The position numbers and the translations under genes are program-made. From assembly GCF_037975245.1 (NCBI RefSeq), contig NC_092564.1, positions 12,362,484 to 12,426,483 of the forward strand: a stretch of DNA of 64,000 nt, given 5' to 3'. The notes under the pieces were generated by a model. The model saw nothing but the letters and a program-made list of their open reading frames with translations, did no database searches and was not told where the DNA came from. Positions 11,001 to 21,410 of this stretch are shown piece by piece. Within the stretch, counting starts at the first letter, position 1. Each line of letters opens with the position of its first letter. The stretch is from Apostichopus japonicus (lineage: Eukaryota; Echinodermata; Holothuroidea; Aspidochirotida; Stichopodidae).

Positions 11001-14000
11001 CATGAATGTAACATTATCAGAGGGCGAGAAAGTCACTTTATCTGTGGAGGGCACAGGTAAAACATTAACATGTTGTCCAGTTTAAAATACCACTTTATCT
11101 GTGGAGGGCACAGGTAAAACATTAACATGTCTCCCAGTTTAAATACCACTTTATCTGTGGAGGGCACAGGTAAAACATTAACATGTCTCCCAGTTTAAAT
11201 ACCACTTTATCTGTGGAGGGCACAGGTAAAACATTAACATGTCTCCCAGTTTAAATACCACTTTATCTCTTTAGGGCACAGGTAAAACATTTACATGTCT
11301 CCCAGTTTAAATACCACTTTATCTCTGGAGGGCACAGGTAAAACATGAACATGTCTCCCAGTTTAAATACCACTTTATCTGTGGAGGGCACAGGTAAAAC
11401 ATGAACATGTCTCCCAGTTTAAATACCACTTTATCTGTGGAGGGCACATGTAAAACATTAACATGTCTACCACTTTAAATACCACTTTATCTGTGGAGGG
11501 CACAGGTAAAACATGAACATGTCTCCCAGTTTAAATAGTACTATTTGGATACATGGATAAAGTAACTTTAAAGGTTTTTAGCTAAAATATAATCATATTC
11601 ATGCAGCTCATTACAGAATTTTAGTTCCTGGTTTAAGCTTAAATTTTCTGTCACCATTTGGAAAAGAAAATTACATTATGTGTACTGTTCAGTGATTCAG
11701 ATTTTTCCTTTAGTTCTTTTGGGAAAAATTTCAGCAATGGCTGTTAGCCAGGAAATAGAAATATGGAATGGGAGAATCTGGCTCAGGTTGCTATTTTGAA
11801 GTATAAATTGGCATTCCATTAGAATAAAGTGCTTTGTGGGTAAGCAGGCCAAAAAAAAAGAGGAAAAGTTTGTAGAAAAGTCATAACAAGAGATCTCTTC
11901 TCAGTTTCTCTCCCATCTCCGTGCAGGTATGGTACATCTGAATAAAAAAGAGGACAAATTTTTCCATTATTATTTATGATAATTATATTATACTTCTAAT
12001 AACAGAAAGATATGATGTAATCTAAGAGCTTTTAAAGGGTGTGAAGACTCGCGCACAAAGAAACGTCTCATGCTGGTAATCTGACCTAGTTTCGAATGAG
12101 GTGTACCAGAAGTGTTAGACACCACCATCGATCCCAGAAAATACACACACAGCTTGCTACCGTCGGTAATTAGACACTAGTGTACAGTCAATACATACAG
12201 CTACGATCAATGCCCACAACACAGTGTACATAGCAGCTATAGACATCTCAGGTCTATATAAAAGATAACAAAGTATCACGTTTCCTTACTGTCTGCATTT
12301 TGTAGCGACAAGAAGAAACCTTCACTTGCAAGCAACAGAAAGTTAACTTTTTCAGATTGTGGCACGCGGTTTGGGGCGAGTCTTCAATGCCTTTAAATCC
12401 TCATTACTTTCGTGCAGAAAATTTCTGGAACACCTAAGGAAGAGGGACAAGGAGGCTGACAGGGTGCTGTTGCATGGATTGTGTTCCTTTAAGGTTTTGT
12501 GATTACATAAGCTCTCTTCCTTATAGTCTCTACTTTTTTGTCTTATTTGTCTCCTGTCACTGCACTCGTCAACATTCTCTGCTCAACTTCTCCACTTGAG
12601 AGCTCTCTTCACAGTTTCTCTACCATCTTCTTGCAGGGATGGTACATCTGACTGGATTTACCGTTCGGAATAATGAAGACCATTTGGGGTACGGTCCTAA
12701 GGCCTTTCCAGACGAGTATTATGATGACAACACAGTTGAAGGTCAGTGTCCTGCAACTTGGGTTTATAAAGTAGAAGTGTGTGGCCCTGGCTTTGGTGAA
12801 ACCAACTCCAGGGGGTTACCGGTTCTGGAAATTGTCTCCAGTTTATATTTTTTTTAGGTACATTCTGAGGTATATTATCTATAATTAGGTGTAGTCGTGT
12901 GAGTTTGCAAGGGAGGTATACATCCCCGTACACCCCACCTGAATCCACACATCGGGGCATCCTTGGCCCCGAATGAGTAGTCTAATTCTTTCCCAACTGA
13001 TTGCAAGTTTCCCCAGACTTGGTGATGGAGATAAGTGGGCAGGGCATCCGTTGCCCTTCCTTTTGCGCATGCCATTGTTGAAAGCAATCCATGACATCGA
13101 ACCTGAAAAATAATTTCTAATTTGTTTTATCCCTCTTTTTATATCGCCCAATCATTCACAGAAGAACAGTTCACGGTTAAGATGGAGGATACAAGAGAAT
13201 TATCAGGAGACTGGGAGGACAGCTCAGACTTGCCCGAAGTGTCATCAGGTGAGTTTTTAATAATCCACCTCTCTACCGAGAAACAGAATCAGTTTGACGT
13301 TTAAAAATACAAAGTCTCACTCATTTTGCTGTGAAGGGTTCAAACTCATTTGGGTGGGTTTATTGGAGTTCAGGTAAATGTAGCCTTTGTCAACAGCCAA
13401 AGATGCTATTACTAGTCTGTATCCATTTGCATGGACTCATAAAACTCTGAGTTGCTCAGAGTTCAAGTGGTTACTCATTGATCGAATTTGAGTCGAATTT
13501 GACTCTTGAGTAAAAGACTGGTTTGGGTAGACTCTATATAAGTCTGGTTTCACTTACTTTGAGTTGAAATGGTGATTCATTTAGATCGAATTTGAGCCCT
13601 GGTTCATCTACTCTGAGTAAAAGACTGGTTTGGGTGGACTATTGTTTCTACTCTGAGTAACATCTAGTAACATCTACTCTGAGTAACATCTCCTCTGAGT
13701 AAAAGATTAGACCAGACGGTGTGATGAAATGACTTACACTGCCCTCTGTACTTTCTCTGCGGGATGGGTTTCCTTTTACTTTGGTTGAGAACCTCTCTTA
13801 TGTTTCATTTTGTTATTTATTTTATTCAAAAATCATAACAAGATTGTGTAATCTTGCCTGCCCAAGGCCCAAACTCTCATATGGAGTCTCATAAATGTTA
13901 TTTCATTTTTGCAGTCTTTGGATCTGAACATATCTCTTCCATTTGTGTACTACTGTTTGGATGTCAAGAAATAAACAATATCTTAGTTTAGTCGGACAAT

Positions 14001-17000
14001 TAAATGAGTATAGATGTAGTCTGTTTGCTTGATTCGTTGACATTAATCATACATAATGAATGGTTAAAGTTCTCTGGTACCTGTAGGTGGTCTTAAATTC
14101 CTGGGAATCCTTCTGTTTTTTTTGTTGAAATGAATAAAACAAAACCAGGAATTTTGTGACTTTGTTGGAGTTTTATGAACATAATAATGTGATGTGTAAA
14201 CCTTGATTACATCATCAGGTCATAGCTGCTGCAGTTTGAAATTCCTTTTGTTTTGGTGGGATGTTAACAGTTTGGAAGGATTTTGAATTCCTTGAAAATG
14301 CATGTTATTCTTGCTGAGGATAAAAAAATATAGACCTTTTTTGAAAACCCAAATAGAAAAGAAAATTGTGTTGTGTAAGGTTTGAGTAGCGGAGGTGAAG
14401 TGTTTCAGTCTAAAGGACTGGAGAGTCTGCTTTATCCACTTAGTGCAAGATTGCACGTCATCTCTGTCATTTGTTTTTTGGCTTGCCAGATTGAAATCAT
14501 TCGTCCTCCGGGTTTGACACGTGTGCTGCATGGTGAGAACCCTCAGTACAGAAGTCTGAGAGTCTGAAATTTGTTATCATTGCAGGATCTTCTTCAGAGG
14601 GAGGACTAAAAAAACAGATTGAAGTGATTATTGAAAAGACAAGTTAATTAGAATTGTAGCCGTGGTGTAGAGATATAAACGAGACTGAGGACACTAAGGC
14701 TTCTACTGGATATGTCATCTATTCAATCCCTGAAAGCTACAAAAAATATATATATAAATTCTCTATTAACGTACAAATATATCACAAAATAATCAATAAA
14801 TAGCAAGCAGCACAAATATACAAGTATCACATAAAGACTAGAAAATGCAACGCAAACCTCAAAGACGCAACTCAAATGGTTTCTACAATTACACATTTAA
14901 AACTCCATAAACCGCAATAGTTAAAACGTACCTATTTAGTATCCTTTACTCCTATAACGCAAATCCTGGGACAATCAAAGGTCACACAGTATCGGCATGG
15001 GCTGTACTGGCTGCCACACCCTGGCACAAGTAACATGTATAATATAAGTATTGCAGAACTCCAGTCACACAACTGACCCTACGCAGATCTAGAACGCCAG
15101 TGAGCTCCACGATCTCTCCATGCCACATGAAGGAACGACCAAACAGAGGGCATGACCTCACACACTGAATAAACATGAGGTACATTCTCTTACAAGAATA
15201 TTGACCAAATGAATCAGGGTAGCTCTACTACGAGTGACCAGTCAGGCTCTCTAAATTGTAAATGTTTACCTATTTAGCCTGTTTGCAGTAGATACAGCAG
15301 TTTGTTACCAATTTTTTTTGGCTCTTTCTTCTTCTCTTGTCTAAGCCTTAATACCTATTTCTCTTTTCCTGATTTAGAAGCATCGTTTACTGACCAACAA
15401 CCACATGTAATAGCAGTCTCCGATTCTGAACCTGCCAAAGCTAATGAGATGGAGTCCCCCAGCTGGCAGAAAGTCCCTGAGAACACAATCATTCCTGCAC
15501 AAACTGACTATCAAGAACAGTCAATGGTGGGACCAACGGAGAGTGTACAAGGTTAGACAGACAACAAGACCTGTAACATTAAATTTATTCTCATGATCAT
15601 GTTCTCCTGAACAGAGTCTGTCTAATGAATCCTGTTTTCATTCATGTCAAAGTGTACGATATGTAATCAAATTATGGCTCGTGGGAATGCTCGTTGCCGC
15701 CGGCAAAAATTTTCTGGACCACAAGGAGGCTTCAGAACACTTTTAATGCTGCCAGCTTTTAAATCCTATAATATCGTAGCAATTGGCTTTCTGCCAGCCA
15801 TAGATCAATGAAGAATTGAAGATGAAATTCATGTAAAGACAGAAATGGGAAAAACATAAAACTTTGGGGAGTTTGCTATAAATGGGCAAAATGAAATTCG
15901 AAGGTAAAAATTCCAACATAACAGATAGACAAATATGAAAGTAGAAAAATCTTTTAGTTCCCCATGTACTGTAATACTTCAGGTTTTGTCATGGGGCTCG
16001 GCAGCCCAGGAATTGAAAACAAAAATATCACTACGTCTCTTATTCCCTCCCACTCATGTCAAATATGCTTAAAACCTTCAAAATCTTCTTCATTTTCAAA
16101 AAGGAAATAAAACACTTTAAGTAGCATAGACTTCAACACCTTTCATATAATTCATAACTGTAAGTAGATGTTTGGCAATGAATTTGGTTATTTTACCATT
16201 GCTGTTTGATTCTAAAATCACATAGAGATTTCAGCCGTTCATCTTCTCTATAATTCATCGCTGATGTTACTCATCCCTAGAGTTCAAACACAGACTTACG
16301 GCTTGAGAATTTTCGCATCCAGTGCACCGTGCCTGTGGAACTCACTTCCAGAACATGTAAAAATGTGCAATACTGTGAACGGTTTTAAATCAGCTCTCAA
16401 AACGTATCTTTTCACCAAAGCATATATGTTATAATTGTTATATATGTTATAATTGTTATTATTATGTTAAGCGCTACTAGAATTATTTCATAGTTTGTTT
16501 GGCGCTATATAAAAATTTTGTATAATTATTATTATCAAAAAGCAAGTTCCATTTCAAAATCGTGAAGTACACACAGGGTGAACATTTTTTTCTTTTCTAT
16601 GTTTAGAAATGTGTTTCAGAAATACTTTGAAAACATCCCAAGGGAGATGAAATGTTTGGGACTGAATCATATTTAGTAAATTACTGACTCATTCAACTTC
16701 ATTTGTGGTGTAAAAATAGATGTGAGTGAGTCTTTAGGTGAATGTTCAGTGACGATCTTACTGTGAGTTACATTTGGTACGTTTAGAAAACTTAGCAGAG
16801 TAAAATCAAAAAGCAGCCCCATAAAATTCATAAATATTTCACAAGCTCATCCATTTAAAATGACCTCAAAATGTAATCATGATGTTGCATGAGAAAAAAT
16901 TCAACATTCGACTCAACTCGTTTGCTTTAAGTTTGGCCGTTGTACTTAACAGGTTTCATTTCTGCTCTTTCTTTGTACAATATTCTATTTGTTTAAATAA

Positions 17001-17581
17001 TTCTATATCCATCTTTTTTCTCAGATTGTATTTAATTGAATAAATCAATAAATCAATAATTTTTCTTTTCAGCAAACAGTAGTCAGATAACTCAGTTATC
17101 TCCCACACATAGAAATATCTCAAACAACAGAAATCGGCGCCACTCATTGCCAAGTCAATTTCTACAGACCGCTGACATGAGAAGGACCCCCTCCTTTGGG
17201 GTTAGACCCCAACAAGGTCACTTCAAGAACCGAAGGAAGATGCCTGCCAAACCACCCAAAGCCGCCAGCGCACATAAAGCGGAGGAAGAGGCCATCGAAG
17301 CCAGAAGGCGTCGCTGGAGACTGGCCAAAAGGGAACAAAGGAAAAAGATTAAAGAAAAGACATACGATACATTTTTCTATCAGTCCAATAACCAAGAGTT
17401 TTTCAGTACTACCCCGGGACCTTCGACGACGGGTAGTTTACAAATACAGCAAAATGTCAACGAACCTGTCGAAGATTTCTATCAAGTGACCGCTACGTCG
17501 AGCGACGGTCAATTTGCAAGTACTGGCGTCGTCGTCGAGGATGATTTCAAGCCAAACTCCAATAGTTTTGGAAATACTTGA
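8057..17581 (+). CDS. Nucleoplasmin-family protein with unusual C-terminal region
   Basis: Seven coding exons: 8057-8066, 9684-9776, 10913-11056, 12637-12741, 13162-13248, 15378-15551, 17073-17581. All introns are GT-AG and all lie in phase 1; the sum is 1122 nt, 373 residues. Residues 1-91 match the nucleoplasmin core, a beta-sandwich that pentamerises and binds histones: MFWGVTLIPG, LSMAALD, LLCTLMSGVIFQQ, LSEGEKVTLSVEG and MVHLTGF are family signatures. The same core starts insect FKBP39-type proteins, but no FKBP domain follows. Residues 92-204 are moderately acidic and low in structure, without the long Glu/Asp tract usual in the family. Residues about 218-300 are basic; 280-300 (EARRRRWRLAKREQRKKIKEK split as EARRRRWRLA and KREQRKKIKEK) look like a charged helix and a nuclear signal. 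The tail to 373 is Ser/Thr/Asn-rich. The start is set by the conserved MFWG and an A at -3. A nuclear histone chaperone role is inferred from the core alone. Confidence 0.9.
8286..8372 (+). mobile_element. tRNA-like SINE head or tRNA relic
   Basis: CAGCTCAATTGCTAGA resembles a tRNA A box and GGTTCAAATCC a B box, about 40 bp apart, with GGGCT at the start. The arms do not pair well, so it is not a working tRNA. Lies in intron 1 of the nucleoplasmin-like gene. Confidence 0.5.
8929..9256. mobile_element. MITE, copy 1
   Basis: About 328 bp, more than 80% alike by eye to 12031-12397. The ends are inverted: GGTGTGAAGACTCGC at the left, and GCGAGTCTTCAATGCC at the right. Flanks are TTAA(A) on the left and TTTAAA on the right, consistent with a TTAA-type target duplication. 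No transposase is encoded. Lies in intron 1 of the nucleoplasmin-like gene. Confidence 0.8.
9684..9776 (+). CDS. Nucleoplasmin-like gene, coding exon 2
   Basis: Acceptor TTAATAG, donor G followed by GTAGGT. Encodes the first half of the core: VTLIPGQPCTKVL, then CLSMAALDSRQNI. Enters and leaves in phase 1. Confidence 0.9.
10315..10705 (+). mobile_element. tRNA-derived SINE with TAA tail
   Basis: A box TGGTCAAGTGGTTAAGG at 10330 and B box GGTTCGAGCTC at 10372 give the Pol III promoter. TGTGTCCTTGGGCAAGGCAC follows, a core widely seen in deuterostome SINEs. The body ends GCGCTATATAAATAACGGGG and then (TAA)n. The GCGCTATATAAA tail also ends the LINE fragment at 16255-16545, suggesting the LINE supplied the machinery to move it. 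Lies in intron 2 of the nucleoplasmin-like gene. Confidence 0.85.
10913..11056 (+). CDS. Nucleoplasmin-like gene, coding exon 3
   Basis: Acceptor TTTCCTCAG, donor ACAG followed by GTAAAA. Encodes the central strands of the core, including LLCTLMSGVIFQQYMN and LSEGEKVTLSVEGTG. The last 23 bases and the donor are the founder of the tandem repeat that follows. Confidence 0.92.
11034..11540 (+). repeat. 56-bp minisatellite copied from the exon 3 donor
   Basis: Nine units begin at 11034, 11091, 11147, 11203, 11259, 11315, 11371, 11427 and 11483; the first is 57 bp and the others 56 bp. Each holds CACTTTATCTGTGGAGGGCA, then CAGGTAAAAC, then CATGTCTCCCAGTTTAAATA. The first half of unit one is real coding sequence. 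So each later unit carries a copy of 23 exon bases plus the donor site; the unit at 11427 has T instead of G before the GT. Confidence 0.95.
11889..11950 (+). pseudogene. Partial duplicate of the exon 4 acceptor
   Basis: Aligns without gaps to 12599-12650, exactly 700 bp downstream: CTCTTC, CAGTTTCTCT, CCATCT, GCAGG, ATGGTACATCTG. It has the pyrimidine tract, an AG and the first coding triplets of exon 4 (MVHL), then turns into AATAAAAAAGAGG and loses similarity. A dead end with no matching donor seen. Confidence 0.75.
12031..12397. mobile_element. MITE, copy 2
   Basis: Second copy of the 8929-9256 element, with an extra ~40 bp segment (TAGACACCACCATCGATCCC region). Inverted ends GGGTGTGAAGACTCGCGC and GGGGCGAGTCTTCAATGCC are flanked by TTTAAA on both sides, a likely target duplication. 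Same orientation as copy 1. Lies in intron 3 of the nucleoplasmin-like gene. Confidence 0.85.
12637..12741 (+). CDS. Nucleoplasmin-like gene, coding exon 4
   Basis: Acceptor CTTCTTGCAG, donor GAAG followed by GTCAGT. Encodes MVHLTGFTV, the last core strand, and then an acidic turn (PDEYYDDNTVE). Confidence 0.92.
13162..13248 (+). CDS. Nucleoplasmin-like gene, coding exon 5
   Basis: Acceptor CATTCACAG, donor TCAG followed by GTGAGT. Encodes EEQFTVKMEDTRELSGDW then EDSSDLPEVSS, acidic and probably disordered. Confidence 0.88.
13440..13715. repeat. Short-period repeat of TACTCTGAGTAA words
   Basis: (C/A)TCTGAGTAAAAGACTGG and GAGTTGAAATGG-type segments recur several times, and ACTCTGAGTAACATCT is repeated in tandem at 13659-13700. 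Intronic, no coding content. Confidence 0.6.
14586..14647 (+). CDS. Possible alternative last exon of the nucleoplasmin-like gene
   Basis: A good acceptor (TCATTGCAG) continues the phase-1 frame from exon 5: GSSSEGGLKKQIEVIIEKTS and then stop TAA at 14645-14647. This would give a protein of about 167 residues with the whole core but no basic tail. A weak donor (CAA followed by GTTAAT at 14643) would instead make a 57-bp cassette that keeps the frame into exon 6. I favour a terminal exon, with low confidence. Confidence 0.35.
15378..15551 (+). CDS. Nucleoplasmin-like gene, coding exon 6
   Basis: Acceptor CCTGATTTAG, donor CAAG followed by GTTAGA. Encodes 58 residues of polar linker (starts EASFTDQQPHVIAVSDSEP), with no domain seen. 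Confidence 0.88.
16255..16545 (+). mobile_element. LINE 3' end
   Basis: The frame to 16434 ends in a typical non-LTR retrotransposon C-terminus: YGLRIFASSAPCLWNSLPEH, then FKSALKTYLFTKAYML and stop. The LWNSLP and FKS.LKT.LF motifs are the known tail of many CR1/L2/Rex-type second ORFs. After the stop come GGCGCTATATAAA and an ATT-rich tail. 5'-truncated, as is usual. Lies in intron 6 of the nucleoplasmin-like gene. Confidence 0.85.
17073..17581 (+). CDS. Nucleoplasmin-like gene, last coding exon
   Basis: Acceptor TTTTCTTTTCAG, stop TGA at 17579-17581. Encodes residues 205-373: a basic Ser/Arg/Asn stretch (NNRNRRHSLPS), a Pro/Lys-rich part (KMPAKPPKAASAHK), the charged helix near 275-300, then a Ser/Thr/Asn tail ending NSNSFGNT. 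I recognise no domain here. Confidence 0.88.
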
Positions 17582-18490
17582 TTAGCTATCCTTTGCACAG
17601 TTGACTTGTTGGCTTTCTCGGCCACATGATCTTGCTAAACGTTTGAAAGAGAAGTAGAATACATATATTTATATGAACAGAGCTTTCTCTTTTAACTGTG
17701 GTTACCCTGATAACCGTTGCCGTATGTATTATTTTGTATGATTGGTCGATCGATTTTACCAATAGTGCCTAAATTCTGAAATGTCCACATTGGAGCTTTG
17801 TTTTGCAGAGAGATAGAATGTGGTTTGCTGCTTCAGGTCTGTTCAAAGTCTGTTTGTGATGTTCAAAACGATCATAAGCATTTATAACTCAATGTCATGC
17901 TTATCGGCAGTTTTCGTCACTTATGGTTTGTTGTCTTGGTATTTTTTGGGGGGAGGGGGGGTGGCGCAAAGGGAGCAGTTATCTTGATGGAGAGGGAGGA
18001 GTGAACTCTGTCTGTGATTTTATCAGATGCGTACGCTCTCCACGAAGACCTGCTATAATCTACGTCAGTACGATAGAACATCTGTGTGATGTTTTAGAGT
18101 GGATTACTAACTCACAAAGATTGAAGTGGCTGGATTGCAGAAGAGTGGCTCTTGAAGTAGATACTTACATGGGCAATTTATTGGAGAAACACAGAGGCTG
18201 CTGGCTGAACAGAAATCACCTCAGAGTGAAGGTTCTTAAGATACCGTTTGTAAAGTAACTGGGATTCAGTATTCTTTCATAATATCCATGCCATTTCACG
18301 TTTCCTTCGTTTAGCAGTTGTGTGTGGATGCAAAATTTGTGCTATATTATTGCAATTTTTGAAACAATGTTGAAGAATTTTCAGCCGTTTAGGTTGTATC
18401 TAGTTGTCGTTCTCCTCTCTGATATCAGGGCAACTGAACATAGCAGTTGGCTCCTTGAAATAGCACAATTTCAAATTTTGAATAAAAGAA
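17582..18490 (+). other. Probable 3' untranslated region
   Basis: Follows the stop of the nucleoplasmin-like gene. The first AATAAA in this direction is at 18481-18486, which would give a 3' UTR of about 0.9 kb. The open frames at 17923-18258 and 18322-18567 show no protein character. The true poly(A) site is not visible from sequence alone. Confidence 0.4.
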
Positions 18491-18757
18491 ATATGTTGAA
18501 CTTTGATCTCCAGGATATGCAAAATGTTGGGGTCACAGGTACAGCTTGTAATACAAAATGTCTATGATCTTAGGATTATTTTATAATTGCTTTAGATACC
18601 TTCTGTATTTTTGCTTCCTTAACGAATTTCAAGGGAACTCATTCTGGAAGGTGAAATGCTTGATTTATATCTGTCAGAAAAATTACTTGTTGGTTTACAT
18701 AAGTTTCTTATGTTTGTAGTTTGTTTTTTTTGTTATATAAAATGTGCAACATTTATA

Positions 18758-19275
<518 letters not shown>

Positions 19276-19576
19276 GTAATTTTCCAGGTGCTTTCTAGTC
19301 ACATACAACGTTTAGTTATTCTTTTTAACTTTGTTTCTGTTCATTATTTTATATTACAGTTACATATGCACAGTTATGTGCACCTAAAATAAACAATCGC
19401 TGACATATAGTCTTTGGGTTCTTATGTACAGTGTCTGTTGCTTCTGATTAACGGAAGGAAGGAACCAAGATAAGCCATGGGCTATGAATTATTATGACAC
19501 TATAGGTCAAAGGTCAACCGCAACATATCTCATAACATGACAATGTGATGTTATGAGGGGCGGTGGCTGAAAAGAG

Positions 19577-20270
19577 TTATGGGTTATAGAGGGTATAGTG
19601 TGGTGGGGGTGTAGAGGGTATAGTGTGGTGCGGGTGTAGAGGGTATAGTGTGGTGGGGGTGTAGAGGGTATAGTGTGGTGGGGGCGTAGAGGGTATAGTG
19701 TGGTGGGGTGTAGAGGGTATAGTGTGCTGGGGTTGTAGATGGTATGGTGTGTTATAGGTGTATAGTGTGGTGGGGGTATCAGTGGTGGGGTTGTAGAGGG
19801 TGTGGTGTGTTATGGGTGTAGAGGGTATAGTGTTGTGGAGGTGTAGAGGGTATAGTGTGGTGGGGTGTAGAGGGTATAGTGTGGTGGGGGCATAGAGGGT
19901 ATAGTGTGGTGGGGGTGTAGAGGGTATACAGTGTGGTGGGGGTGTAGAGGGTATAGTGTGGTGGGGGTGTAGAGGGTATAGTGTGGTGGGGGTGTAGAGG
20001 GTATAGTGTGGTGGGGGTGTAGAGGGTATAGTGTGGTGGGGGTGTAGAGGGTGTGGTGGGGTGTAGAGGGTATAGTGTGGGGGGGTGTAGAGGGTATACA
20101 GTGTGGTGGGGGTGTAGAGGGTATAGTGTGGTGGGGGTGTAGAGGGTATAGTGTGGTGGGGTGTAGAGGGTATAGTGTGGTGGGGGTGTAGAGGGTAAAG
20201 TGGTGGGGGTGTAGAGGGTATACAGTGTGGTGGAGGTGTAGAGGGTATAGTGTGGTGGAGGTACCACAAA
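19577..20270. repeat. 25-bp G-rich minisatellite
   Basis: About 27 units of TGTAGAGGGTATAGTGTGG plus TGGGGG, with small length changes. All runs of G lie on the + strand, so it could fold into G-quadruplexes. The minus-strand frames full of HHTIPSTPP words at 19577-20293 are by-products of the repeat and are not genes. Confidence 0.97.
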
Positions 20271-20919
20271 GATGCCTCAAAACTTTCCGACATGGGATCC
20301 TCTCCTCATTCCTAATGAAAAAATCTCATTTGAATGTTCTTCCACAAAGTGTACTTTTGAATTACAGTTTTGTCCTTCCCGTTTTCATAAAAAAAACATT
20401 TAAATAACAAAAGTATACGTTTTAAATTTATATATGGAATAAAAGTTCTCTTCTACGAACAAAAATAACAGTACTTTTAACTTATGAAACGTGTGACTTT
20501 TGACAATACTGGGGTGTGTTTGGGATGTACGTGGCCCGTGTCCCCTCGGTTCCAATGTCATCCTTTTTGGTTTGATCGATAATAGTAACATGTGAAACCA
20601 CGATGGGGCATCTTTATATCATAGGGTATGTGTTTGTGTTACGCGTTCCTTGATGGCCTTTGCGTTTCAGGCTCAAACCTGTCATGAGTGGACTAGATTC
20701 GCTTGCATCATTTAGAATTCTGCAGTGGTACTGAAGGATGTCTTCTGTCAATGACAAATATTCAGTTATTTCTATGAGCTTTTTTTCTCCCTTTTTGAGG
20801 CGAGATGATTAGGTATCATCTGGTTCGTCAAAAACGGGGACTTTAAGAGGCAATCCGGAAAGCAGCGAAAATTCCACTCCTGTCCCATAATTAACCGAAT
20901 ATTCATCGAAAACATACGT

Positions 20920-20922
<3 letters not shown>

Positions 20923-20992
<70 letters not shown>
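20923..20992. repeat. (TA)n tract
   Basis: Pure alternating TA, about 70 bp. Confidence 0.97.
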
Positions 20993-20995
<3 letters not shown>

Positions 20996-21410
20996 CGTGT
21001 TTGTCAATGCTCATTAAATGGATAACGTGTGAAATGCACTAGAATGCGGCTTGATGTAGCTCGTGGGTTTTACTATGCTAAAACCAGCGGTTTAGATAGG
21101 ATCTCAGGTGCGGCCGGTGTAATAGCGAGAGCCTTCATCTGAACTGCACCTGACCAAAGTGAAAAATGTTATAATAGGAGAACAAAAAGACGTCGGACTA
21201 CTTTCTTAGACCCCTTGTGGAGGGGAGGGGGGGCTTAAGCACACGTGGTGCACTGAAGGATACGGTTTACTGAAGTGTATTGTGTACAGGACAGATTTTA
21301 CTCGTACAAGAACACATAGGACTTGTACAAGTGAGAAGACATGACCTACCAGTTCTTTCATCCAGCCTATATTGTCCAGTAACAACTTAGTAATTCGTAT
21401 CACTAAAATA

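Noticed and set aside
8057-17581. FKBP-type prolyl isomerase
   Set aside because: The N-terminal core is shared with FKBP39-type proteins, but no FKBP catalytic domain is found in the exons up to the stop.
19577-20293. Three overlapping Pro/His/Thr-rich minus-strand frames
   Set aside because: The 25-bp minisatellite is open in all three frames; there is no other support.
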